Source: Alitta virens | Lineage: Eukaryota > Annelida > Polychaeta > Phyllodocida > Nereididae | Assembly: GCA_932294295.1 (NCBI GenBank) | Contig: OW028583.1 | Span: 2,011,501 to 2,075,500 of the forward strand | DNA: 64,000 nucleotides | Reading direction: 5' to 3' | Shown: one piece after another, positions 35,245 to 46,200 of the stretch | How the letters are laid out: each line of letters starts with the position of its first letter | Position numbering within the stretch: the first letter of the stretch is position 1 | The notes under the pieces: generated by a model | Told to the model about the DNA's origin: nothing | Seen by the model: the letters and a program-made list of their open reading frames with translations, nothing else | Database searches by the model: none | Translations under genes and position numbers: made by a program

Positions 35245-36270
35245 ATGACTATTGAACTGTGTTCGGAAAAATTCCAGCAGTTAGATGCTTTTCGTGAAAC
35301 CAGAACAACTGTTCAACAACACAAAGGTGTAAATGACTGTTGAACTGTGTTCGGAAAAATTCCAGCAGTTAGATGCTTTTCGTGAAACCAGAACAACTGT
35401 TCAACAACACAAAGGTGTAAATGACTATTGAACTGTGTTTGGAAAAATTCCAGCAGTTAGATGCTTAACAAAAACAACTGTTATACAACAGGAAGGTGTA
35501 AATGACTATTAAACTGTGTTCGGAAAAATTCCGGCAGTTAGATGCTTTTTGTGAAACCAAAACAACTGTTATACAACAGGAAGGTGTAAATGACTATTGA
35601 ACTGTGTTCGGAAAAATTCCGGCAGTTAGATGCTCTTTGTGAAACCAAAACAACTGTTATACAACAGGAAGGTGTAAATGACTATTGAACTGAGTTCGGA
35701 AAAATTCCGGCAGTTAGATGCTCTTTGTGAAACCAAAACAACTGTTATACAACAGGAAGGTGTAAATGACTATTAAACTGTGTTCGGAAAAATTCCGGCA
35801 GTTAGATGCTTTTCGTGAAACCAGAACAACTGTTCAACAACACAAAGGTGTAAATGACTATTGAATTGTGTTCAGAAAAATTCCGGCAATTGGATGCTTT
35901 TTGTGAAACCAAAACAACTGTTATACAACAGGAAGGTGTAAATGACTATTGAACTGTGTTTGGAATTATTCCGACAGTAAGATGCTTTTTGAGAAACCGA
36001 AAGAACTATAAACCACACCCCAAATTTTAAATGAATATTGAACTGTGTTATTCTGGCAGGAAGATGCTTTTTTTTTAAATCAAACAACTGTTATACAACA
36101 GACAGGTGTAAATGAATATTGAACTGTGTTCGGAATAATTCCGGCAGTTAGATACCTTTTGTAAAACCAAAACAAAGGTGTAAATGACGATTGAACTGTG
36201 TTTGGAATTATTCCGACAGTAAGATGCTTTTTGAGAAACTGAAAGAACTATAAAATAGCACTAAGGTGTG
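35233..36270 (+). repeat. 88-bp minisatellite arising from the TLR stop-codon region
   Basis: About 12 units of some 88 bp follow one another, each with ggtgtaaatgactattgaac, gtgttcggaaaaattcc and agttagatgctttt. The first unit includes the last TLR codons (NTKV) and its stop. The first three units are spaced exactly 88 bp; later ones vary between about 70 and 90 bp through small deletions. The array would form most of the TLR 3' UTR if transcribed. Confidence 0.95.
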
Positions 36271-36305
36271 AATAAATATTGGACTTTGAAATTATTCCAC
36301 CACTC

Positions 36306-37002
36306 AAGGGGTGTTCACACTGTCATGAATATGACCTACGTATGACCACTTATGAAAATATTTTTTTACTCTTGGTCATCCTTGGCCATACTTAGTTCAC
36401 TCGCCGAGCATTTCAAGGATACTCTTGCTAATCCGTAGATCTGTCCTGGTAGTGCTGAATCATCTGTGACCATATGTGGAGAGGGCAAACATTTTTTAAC
36501 ATGTTTCAAACTTTGGCAGACGTTCTACAAGTAAATTGTTAATATTATATTGTAACTCGCTCAAGATCCCCTTGCCGAGCATTCTAAGTACGTTCTACGT
36601 ATGTTTGTGGCCATACCTAGCCATATGTAACCACTGTCCATCCCTATACTCACCATCCACTCGTAGAACGCATGTAAAGCACTCAGCGGACATTTCGTCG
36701 CCGACCTGTCATCTTCCGGTCCCGTCCTTGCTCATCCTTGAACCACTCACACGGGCGATCTATAAGCGATCTACGATCGATCTACGAGTGCCTACGGGTG
36801 CCTACGGATGCCTGATGGATGCTCGGCGACGGACATCTGGTGAGCGTTTAATGGACGTCCGGTGAGCGATCTATGTCTGCCCCACGTATGCTCATGAAAC
36901 AAATTTATACATGATTAACAGCCAAGAGTGAGCACGAATAGTCCGTTTTTTAAGTTTGTGGTAACTCGTAAGTCCTATACATGACAGTGTCAATGCCCCT
37001 TT
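36306..37002. mobile_element. Fold-back MITE, AAGGGG-TTCACACTGTCATG family (copy 2)
   Basis: The tips aaggggtgttcacactgtca and the inverse of gacagtgtcaatgcccctt form the TIR. The interior parallels 24053-24742, and both halves carry inverse ctcggcga/tcgccgag and cgatctacg words. No protein. Confidence 0.8.
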
Positions 37003-37550
37003 AGATGGTAGAAACTCCACAATATATATATATGGATACTTGTAAATGTATTTAAATCAGGTTAAAAAAGTGTCTCCCACATTAGTCCAACCTAGTTCAA
37101 CGCTATAACTTGATTTTAAATATTTTATGCTTATCTTTTCATTGAAAATATCCATCCTTCATTGTACATAACCATCCTCATTGTGGATGACTAGCACTAG
37201 CTTAATAATAGTCTAATGTTTTTTATTGTATATATACCTTTTTACCCAATAAATACAATTTTAATTCACTACTTTTTTGTGGATATTGTGTGGCAAGACT
37301 TGCAAGCTGTATGTTATTTTTCGCTGGTACCTAATTTTTGTGACATACTTACTTTTTTGTGAAACTTAATCATGGTGGTAATATTATCAATAAAATGTTT
37401 GAAAATATTTACAATGTTTTGTATTGTTTGACATGAAGTTGCATTATTTTCATATGTTGATTGAGTTTAGCCTATCCAGTCAAATGTTGCCTTTTTTCTT
37501 GGAAATCTTGTGTAAAAGTCGGAGAAGAATTTGCAAATATGGTGTAGATC
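37003..37550. other. Intergenic, nothing recognised
   Basis: AT-rich, with AATAAA near 37248 that could be a distal polyA site for the TLR. No gene. Confidence 0.35.
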
Positions 37551-37551
37551 A

Positions 37552-37985
37552 GGTCTAGCTCAATTTCTGCCGAAAGACGGCGCTTGTCCGGTGCTTAGCA
37601 CCGGTCTTTTCTGAGAACTCACGCAAAGCGTCAAGGGATAACGTAAAAATGGATCGTTGAATAAGCGTCGCAACGCCGTTACAACGCTGTTCAGTGCCAT
37701 TTACGTAAATAGTCCTTCTGCAGTTGGTAGAATTCCATGGTAAAATGTTCAATTTCATAACGTTAGAGTTTAAGTCAAAATAAGTCGTCTGAACCAGTTT
37801 CACAGCGAGTGGCTTCTTGGAAGAAAGAAATAAGGCGTAGTAATAGCACTACTTTGTATGCAGATGACGCGCAGAAGCATTTCCCTCCCCCAATTTCAGG
37901 GGAGCAGCAAATCGGTTATGAGAAAGGCTGGTGCTTTGCACCGGATCATAGTGCCGCCTTACGGAAGAAAATGGGTCTAGCTCCA
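37552..37985. mobile_element. GC-richer TIR element of about 430 bp
   Basis: The left tip tctagctcaatttctgccga matches the inverse of the right tip, tagacccattttcttccg, in diverged form. Inside these are accggtgcttagcaccgg-like hairpin words on both sides (ggtgcttagcacc, ggtgctttgcacc). No coding sequence. Confidence 0.6.
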
Positions 37986-38369
37986 ACTGACTAGTCCCGG
38001 AAGCCGACGCCAGGAGCCGCTATGCCAGCCATTTTAATTGTTTGGCTGAGCCAGCCATAAACTTCCTGAGCCGTTTTACCGTTAGCCGCCATTAAAACTG
38101 TAAGCCAGAGTCCACAAGTCCAGCCTTGAAGTAGCCAGTTGTGTGAACATTTTTGATTGCAACTGAGAATTGCAGTGGGGCAATATAGATTCTTTAACTC
38201 AGTGGCATCTTCAATCGAAGTGTCAACTGAATTTTGCCCCATGCATTAGACCTAAGTGCAATTAACTCTTCAAGGCTGCCAGTCTCTCAGCAATAGCTTT
38301 GTAGATCTATTTCACCTTGATTTTGTGATTTATGAATGAGCTACTGCTTAAACAACCCAAGGCTCGAAC
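37986..38369. other. Intergenic, nothing recognised
   Basis: The minus-strand open frame 37991-38242 has no recognisable domain. I do not call it a gene. Confidence 0.35.
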
Positions 38370-38652
38370 CTAGGCGTCGATTTCTCTTGAAGGTTGGGGG
38401 GTTGCAGGCCTACTTTGTCTGGCCCACTGTGACTTTACCTCGCTCATACAAGTAGTAGCAGTGGATGCGCGGACACTGGCCAAGAGGTACATTAATGGTG
38501 GATCACTTATGACAAACTTATAAACTTGTACTGATTTGTGATATTAAGTGTAAAACTGTGGGGATGGCTGCATTGATCACCCCCTCCCCCCCCCCCCTTC
38601 TCAGAAAGTTTGGGGCATATATCCCCAAATCCCCCCCTGAATCGACGCCTGG
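38370..38652. mobile_element. MITE with TIR AGGCGTCGATT and G/C homopolymer runs
   Basis: The left taggcgtcgattt and the right aatcgacgcctggg are inverse. A G-run follows the left tip, and long C-runs precede the right tip. The same internal words occur at 17950-18130. Confidence 0.65.
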
Positions 38653-39279
38653 GCTGGATTAACTTTTTCAGTGCGATTTCCTTGTAAACTCACTCTTATT
38701 TTAGGATATCTAAGTCAGGTCTGTGACCAGTGATCACACACGAATGTAGAGAAATATATGGCATTATTCTTCAAATAGTGATTGTTTACGAAAATGACTT
38801 TTTAAAATGCCTTATCGGCTGAAAGAACCCATGGTTATGAATCAGTCCACTGTAGGGACTGATTTATTGGTCTAGGTTCGAGCCTCATCCACTGCACTTT
38901 TTGTTTGCAGTTTTTAATGAGTGTGATATGGTATAATTATTGATTTAAGTTTAATATAATGATTTGGGTATTCAATTAACATGTACTCATTTTGTGTTCA
39001 TTTATACGATTTAGCTCAAAATAATCAATAAACAGCTTTATGGTATATATAGCTTCAAAACATACATAAACATGTTGAGAATACTTTTTATTTTTCAATC
39101 AGTTAAGTTGATTATCTTAGCTTAACTAGATGGTCTTACCTGACGAACATGCTTATAAATTACCAGAGTTAGGCTACAATACCCATCGCTTACATGGTAA
39201 GTTCTCGTGTGACTTTGGACCCGGAACATATGTGAAGAGAGGAAAAAATTTTGGAACATTTTTTAATTATCACAAAACT
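38653..39279. other. Intergenic; dispersed repeat 39035-39150
   Basis: The segment agcttcaaaacatacataaa through aacatgctta is shared with 51898-52093, where it has extra sequence inserted. No gene. Confidence 0.45.
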
Positions 39280-39416
39280 AATTAGCACGAGTCAGTGCGA
39301 GTATACGTAAAACGCTCGGCGAGTAAATCACGTATGGTCAAGGATGAGCAAGAGTAAAAAAAAATTCCATCCATCGTCATACTTAGGTCTTATACGTGCT
39401 AGTATGAATGCCCCTT
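39280..39416. mobile_element. Partial AAGGGG-family fold-back MITE (copy 3, one end)
   Basis: The words aaaacgctcggcgagta and tatggtcaaggatgagcaag, and the tip agtatgaatgcccctt, match the right end of the elements at 24.7 and 37.0 kb. The other end is missing. Confidence 0.55.
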
Positions 39417-39607
39417 AAGAAGTAGCTAATAATCTTGTTCAAGAAAAACTCACTAAACACCAATATATATTAGTATTTAATTTATTGGCATAATTTATTA
39501 ATTGTGCAATACACCACCAGTGTCAATTGTCAGCTAATGATTCTTTGAATCTTTGAGCAGCACAAGACTCAAGACTCACAGAATACAATAGGGAGGGCTG
39601 GTCACTG

Positions 39608-39759
39608 GTCAGTCCTCGTGTGACGTTGTGTACCCGGAAATACCAGTAGAATACATGACGTCACCAAAGCCAGTTACTGCTGATGTCATCTAGTATCGTG
39701 TATTGGTGACATCATGTATTGTTTTAGTATATCCGGGTCCAAGGTTAAACTGACCAACC
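39608..39759. mobile_element. Palindromic MITE, gtaccc family (copy 2)
   Basis: A nearly continuous palindrome: cccggaaataccagtagaat and catgacgtcacc at the left, ggtgacatcatgtatt and agtatatccggg at the right. Related to 26972-27130; a further tip-like fragment is at 39195-39230. Confidence 0.75.
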
Positions 39760-39828
39760 TATTAGACATTAGAGGAGAAGTTGCTGTTTATTATTACATT
39801 TCTTAATCATACATATAATGTCAAAGGT

Positions 39829-40025
39829 TCGGGCCTAGCTCAGTGGTAGCACTACCACTGGACACTAGCAGTGGACTGGCAGGGACCATGGCAACGGAAT
39901 GAAGGATGAAACAGCATCCAACTTAGGCTTCCAGCCATTGGGTCCCGGGTTCAATTCCTGTATGAGCCTAAGTTTAATTGCTGTTTCATCCTCCATGTCA
40001 TTGCTATGGTCTTGCAGAATACAGG
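39829..40025 (+). mobile_element. Rearranged tRNA-derived SINE (copy 2)
   Basis: The A-box head cctagctcagtggtagc is at 39836, but the B-box gggttcaattcc is at 39948, about 110 bp away instead of about 40. Between them lies an inverted piece of the SINE body (cagggaccatggcaac, gaaggatgaaacagc). The normal-orientation body follows the B-box. Confidence 0.7.
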
Positions 40026-41320
40026 ACATAAAGCCTTAATCCACTCACCAACTACATACAATGTGAAATAATTTGTTTCTCGAAGGTACATTGTTGCTCC
40101 AGAGAAACTGAGAAGTTGACAATTTTAATTAAGAATAGAACAAAGAGATGAAATAGGAAAAAAGAGGGGGGGGGGGGGGTAGCTACCAGTCCCCTGTCTG
40201 ATATGGTTGATTTCTTCCAATTATTAGAGTAGGCACAAACTTCAATCCCCCTAGTGGATAAAAAAATTTAATTTTGAAATAAATCTGTCCAGACCATAGT
40301 TTCTTCAATTTGACCGTTAAAATAAAATATCATTTCCAAATATTTTCAGTGTCTTAGTGTGCGAATTAAAATATCATTTCCAAATATTTTCAGTGTCTTA
40401 GTGTGCGAATAGAGCAAATAAACATCAATTTATGACGTCAACTCAAAAGCTTATCAGCTTATCAGTTCAAGACATTGCCGGAGCCCTCTAGTGAGTTTTG
40501 GTGGAACTAGGCGACCATGTCTATGATGCACTTTCAACGAAATGTGAATTCGAAAATGGCACAGAAATTGAATGAAGTTGAAAGAAATTAACCATATCTG
40601 AGTGCTAGACAATAGTAAACAGAGCAGTCCTTGTGTACATAACGACAAAATATGGTATGCTACTGTATTTAATGAGAAATCGGTCACATAAATATTAAAT
40701 TCCAAGAATTCCTATACAAGTCGTTCTGACACTACATCGCATTTAATGCAATGTAGGTCGGTTCTGGCTAGGTAGGGAGGGGGGGGGGGGGGCACTGGGT
40801 AACTGAAAGTAGTTAATCTTGCTGGAGTGCTCTGCCTACTTTTGGTGGCCGCGAATACACCTGTTCTGTAATTTTCCACTTTTAAATTGTAAACTGCCTG
40901 TTAAGTTCTAATGATGGATAATTACGTATTTTGTTTCTGACAGTGAAGGTAATCATTATGTTTACACAAAGTGAAAGTGTCCGTCCAACTTTTACAAACA
41001 TAATTTTGCATATAAGTGCAGCAATTTTAGCTCATTTTATCTGTGAAGAGGTTCAATAAACAACAAGAGCTAATAAAATGATAGCAGTGAAAATCCAGAA
41101 GCAGGGGCGGATCCAGAAAATATTTTGCATGGGGGGGGGTAGGGGGTGTGTTTACAAATTAATGTTGCTACTGCGATACTGCTCTTTACTTATGACCACT
41201 GTATTATAATAATAATAAAATTATTATCACAAGAAAGAACATGAACATGATCATCTGTCTAACTGGCTCCAATCTAAGAAACAAATAGCATATTTATTCT
41301 GATAAACACAACTAGGCCTA
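40026..41320. other. Intergenic; 44-bp tandem pair and polyG runs
   Basis: A 44-bp unit (atatcatttccaaatatttt...) is present twice in tandem at 40324-40411. G-runs of 13 or more lie at 40166 and 40776, and a shorter one at 41131 beside caggggcggatccag, a phrase typical of G-run MITEs. No gene. Confidence 0.5.
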
Positions 41321-41433
41321 CATGGCCAATTGTGCTACGTACGTGCGTTTCATTATTGTAATTAGCTAAATACCATGCATTTTCCATGCATTTATCCTTC
41401 TCATGGAAAACGCACGTGGCACATTTGGCCATG
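41321..41433. mobile_element. Palindromic MITE, TIR CATGGCCAATTGTG (copy 1)
   Basis: The left catggccaattgtgctacgt and the inverse of the right acgtggcacatttggccatg pair. TA on both sides fits a TA target-site duplication, as for Tc1/mariner or related elements. Confidence 0.75.
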
Positions 41434-42303
41434 TAAGGCTCTGGTTTAGATCAGTAAAATTAAATTAGATCAAGATTTGGGAAAAGTGCAGAATAGCGGA
41501 TCCAAATTGATGAACCTATTAAGCGTACCTCTTAGCCATATCTATGACTCAAAATTCTTGAATATGACATCACAAACAAATGATGATGGCTTTCATTTTC
41601 AAGGCAAGAAATTTTTTTTTCTTATTTCTTGGGGACTGCTGCCTGATACAAACATTGTATTTGCCCCAAGCAGACCCTCGATAAGCCTCTTCGCAGGGAA
41701 ACACTCAGGTTATGTCTGGCGAATTCTGTTACCTGATTTGGTTGAAATCTAGCGTCCGCACATTGTGACGTCACCTTCTGATTGACAGACCCAACGGTCC
41801 GACCAATATTTAACTAAACTGTGACAGTTTTACATTAATGCCTCTTCACAGTTTCTGTTATCAATGTAAATGTAGGCATTTCACAACTTTGTTACATGGC
41901 TCATTGAACAGCTATTTGTTGCAGAGTAGGCAATAAGGTATGTTTAGTGTTTAACCTAATATCATGTTTTATAGCTAAAATTATAATTCCTTAGCTCCAG
42001 TAACATATTGTACAACATCATTTTGCTTATATTGCAGCGTCACCGTTTACACGGTTTTCAATAAATCGGTGAACATACATCTTGTTCTGTCAGCAATTAC
42101 GTTTCCAACTATATACATCTAGAGCTGTAACATAAACGGCAAACAAAGTGGTTCTTTCAACGTCAAAAATGACATTGTATCGTCTTATTTAGCACAGGGT
42201 ATTGTTATCTTAAGATTATTATAGACCTTTCTACACTGTCAAATTCCTTGCTCCCCAATCAGGATTGTTGGGATGCCGTGGTCTGGCAGTTTTTGTGTTA
42301 GTA
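41434..42303. other. Intergenic; dispersed repeat with TGACGTCA
   Basis: Segment 41475-41580 is related to 8817-8925. Segment 41690-41800 (gaaacactcaggtt, ttgaaatctagc, gacgtcac) is related to 44523-44610. No gene. Confidence 0.5.
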
Positions 42304-42448
42304 CATGGCCAATTGTGCTGCGTGCGTTTTCCATGCATTTGGATAAACGCATGGTTTTTTCCTTATTATAATTAGCTAAATACCATGCGTTTTCCATCCA
42401 TGCGTTTATCCTTCTCATGGAAAACGCACGTGGCCACATTTGGCCATG
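42304..42448. mobile_element. Palindromic MITE, TIR CATGGCCAATTGTG (copy 2)
   Basis: Arms of about 60 bp are inverse: gcgttttccatgcatttgga and ggataaacgcatgg against ccatgcgtttatcc and catggaaaacgcacgtggcc. TA flanks both ends. This copy is longer than 41321-41433, which has lost the inner left arm. Confidence 0.8.
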
Positions 42449-42980
42449 TAGCACTCACAGTAGTGGCTCTTGTGTGAGCTCTTAAGTCCTGGTGGTAACC
42501 CCATGTTCAAGTTGATAAAGACTATTGACCTGCCAAGGCTGTAATTGTAATGTCTGTTGGAAGTGCTTGAGCGGTGATTTAGATCATAATCGCCCTAAAT
42601 TTAAATTATTATTATAAATTACATGTTTCATTTTCTAAAGAAAACAAAACAACACTCAAGCCAAACGAGATAGCATTGTAAAAGCTCATCTGACATAGCA
42701 AAGACTTAATCAAAACAGTTTAGCAGTTACCAGGTTGTTTGACTAAATCTCTCATGGTGTCACTGATAAAGAAGAAAAGTTTGAAAGACTATTCTACATA
42801 ATTATTACAACGATTATAACATTTTACATTTTGCTCCACAAGAATTCCCTCAGACTCTCTATCGTGGATAGGCCTGATCGAGTGTCTGACGTTCAGACCA
42901 ATATAGTCTGTATTCCTTGACCCCCAAATATGGGCATAAATCTGTGTCTACCATACTGTACTAAACCCCAACATTCAGCC

Positions 42981-43290
42981 TCAAACAGTAATAAAATGAA
43001 AGTTCAGATGGTCATATACCAGGCCTCTCTTGCCAGATATATATGCAAGGCGTTCATTTGGATTGCAGTGATTAACAATGAAGTTAAGTCCGCTGATGTT
43101 GTAACCTCCATATGGTCCATAACTTTGCTTGTTTGTGAAGATATGGAAAGCTAGACAAAAACCTGTACTGGCAAAAATGTATCCTTCAATGCCCGTGATA
43201 TACTCATCAGCCTCGAAGAGAACTGTGATGGCTCCCAAAGACAGCGTTCCATGTTTTGGGCCCCATGTGTTGTTATAACGAAGTTGTAAC
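42981..43290 (-). CDS. Lectin gene exon 6: rest of jacalin-like domain and stop
   Basis: Follows tgatttcag. Encodes LQLRYNNTWGPKHG, then AITVLFEADEYITGIEGY, then TNKQSYGPYGG and ISGKRGLVYDHLNFHFITV, then TGA at 42981-42983. These are the central and C-terminal jacalin motifs. Confidence 0.85.
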
Positions 43291-46200
43291 CTGAAATCAA
43301 TGAAGTGAAACATTTTACGCAGGAATCATGGTGGATCCAGGCGTGGGTGCAGGAGGCACACTCCCACCAAAAGTAATTACAGACATGATTCTAGACAGGC
43401 TTCAAACCATTATTGCCCCCCTTCCCTTTGCCTTCACCAATTCACTGTGCCACCTCTGCATCTGGCTGATGTGATGCATTTAACCAGTGAATCATGGCAG
43501 TAGGTGGATCAAGGCGTGGGCGCAGGAGGCACACTACCAAAAGTAATTACAGACATGATTCTAGACGGGCTTCACACCATCATTGCCTTCCCGTTGTCTT
43601 CCTTAATTCACTGTGCCACCTCTGCATCTGGCTGATGTGATGCATTTAACCAGTGGTTATTATTGTAACAATTACATAGGGTAGCTTCATTATTAATGCT
43701 ACTCATGTAATGAAAATATGGCCATTGATTAGTTAATCACGTAAAAAGTAATGATCGGCAGAATGTGTGACGTCATGTCCATACAGAGTAAAGCCGATAT
43801 GACGAGTGTGATGTCACCCTTTATTATCATATTTCTAACAATAGGCAAAACTTCTTTTTTACCTGTACACCTCCGATTGTCAACCAAGTTGATGTTTTTC
43901 TTTGAATAGTGTGATAAATACAGCATGATATCAACTGTTTCAAAAAAGCACAGAATTGTCTCAAATATAGTATCAACAGTTGTTCAAATACCAAAAATTT
44001 TAAGGCCTTCCTGTGCTGCTACGAGAGGGAATTCCTGACTTAACTTGCACATTTTGTTGAAAGTAGCTCCCTTTGACACTGACATCATCAGTGGACAAAT
44101 AAGGCTGAAGGAAATACTGTTCACTGATTGGCTAAAATGTGGAAATTTGGGACGTCAGTGCCCGTTCGGGCTAGCGACCTCTCTTTGGGCCACAAACGAT
44201 GTTTACTTGAGGTTATAATAGATCGAATGCCGAAGTTGGTGATCGGTAATTTGGGCCTGTGGTCAATACACCCTTTTCAAGCTGTAGCCATTGGAACATT
44301 TATCTCTATGTCATACATCATGACGTCATCAGAGCTAAAAAAATAGAAATGAGTGAAGTCACTTCTCTGCATCTTATGGATGCGGGGAGCAACATACAAG
44401 CAAGTGGATTACGTCATAACACAGAGAACAATCATCAATACAAACAATTGTTTCCCCATAATTGTTAGACCCGCGTGCAAACAGCTTAAGTTCTGGGTGT
44501 CCATCTCTGGTTCCCTGAGTGAAGAAACACTCAGGTTGGCGATTTCTGTGATATTAGTTGATATCTAGCATACACAGATTGGGACGTCACTTTGCGATTC
44601 ACAGACCGAACCTGTCTCCTTACTTGAGACGGGAACGAGTCACGGGTCTCCCTAAACTTCTCTGACATCATTGACCATTGTTCTTGCACTTTGTAACCTC
44701 ACAATGGCCATTGTCTACCGATGACATCACAATACTTATATCTGAGTACAAAGAGAGGTCAATAAACAGACATAAAACTCTCACGTAAAAACACATGATC
44801 ACAGACGCAACTCACGAAACGGCGGAGACTTGGGCAACAGTTGCCCTGGATTAACAAACTTACATTGTCACAGTTAAATTGCCAAACGCTATTGTGACAT
44901 CGACTTTGAAACCAGTCACAGGAGGTCCAGCCGCGGGATCCGTAAAAGCTGTTCCACCAGCAGCCAATCCAAATGTTACCATTCCACAGGACTTTCTCTC
45001 TGTAGTGACATGTAATAATATCAGGTTAATAATGCATATTTACTATTACACTGTATACAATCCTACCCTGATGGCCACCTGATAGAATGGGTACCTGCTG
45101 TAAATATAATAATCTTTATTCATGGCATATAATTATATATAAAAAAAAAAGTTATATATATATATATACAATACTTACAAGCGTAAGCTAAAAACAGGAC
45201 ATATCTCTAAAAACCAGTAAAAAAAACTGCATAATTCAGTTTGAAATCACATAAATATCACTTTTTTCCTGATAAATATAATAATGTATAACTCGCACAA
45301 CTCTGGAATTGTTCTGCCACTCTTACATCACTTTCTTGACTAGATTACTCAAATTTATTTACTTGCAATACATTCCAACTTCCCCACACTGAATTCCATT
45401 ATCTTAACCCTTCATTATATGGCATGTAGCCTTAAAAGGTCAAATTTATTTATTTATCAATTTCCTTGTGACTGGTGATCACAGGTTTGCGTATTTATCA
45501 CAAAGATAAATGATTCTGAGTTCCGACTTGGTTTCGAGTAACAGAAAATGGACTGAAATATTATTAATAAGGTTAAGTCAAGCTTAACTTTCTAACTAAT
45601 CTCTTCATAAGTATTGATACAGTTCCAAAATCAAAGTTCAAGCATTAAAGTCTCAGACAATATCCCTGGCAAGACGAAGTGTCCCAATTTTTATTACAAA
45701 TTCCATTTGGAAGTTATAAATCTTTTATAATATTATATATTTTATCTCACAGATTTTGACACTGATACTTAGTTCGCCATCTGTTTCATTGAAACATACA
45801 ATTAGTGAACATATCATCAGGATAGTGTATAGGTAATTAAACAAGTCTCTGTTCACTAAGGTACAAATTCTGGATATGTTAAAAAAGGGTAAACCACATC
45901 ACTTTAATTTCTGTTTCCCTGATGCCAGAATTATGATGATAAGAAGATAGCCCTAAAATTTAACATTGTTGTTGTGTGACTCAGAGATTAAGTATACACA
46001 GATTAGAAACTTCCTACTTTGCTGCATGATTTGCATAAGCCATCAAGCAAAGGACTATGGGATTTTTAGCATTAGTGGAAGGTGTCCCTTCGACTCCTTT
46101 GTGATAGTGATGTTATCAGTGTGTCATAAATGTAATACACTAAAGCCAAGTTCACACTTTCGGTTATGGTATTGATCCATTTTGAATTTATCACAAATTA

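Noticed and set aside
37991..38242. 83-aa minus-strand frame as a gene
   Set aside because: No recognisable domain, no splice context, and it lies between two transposon-like elements.
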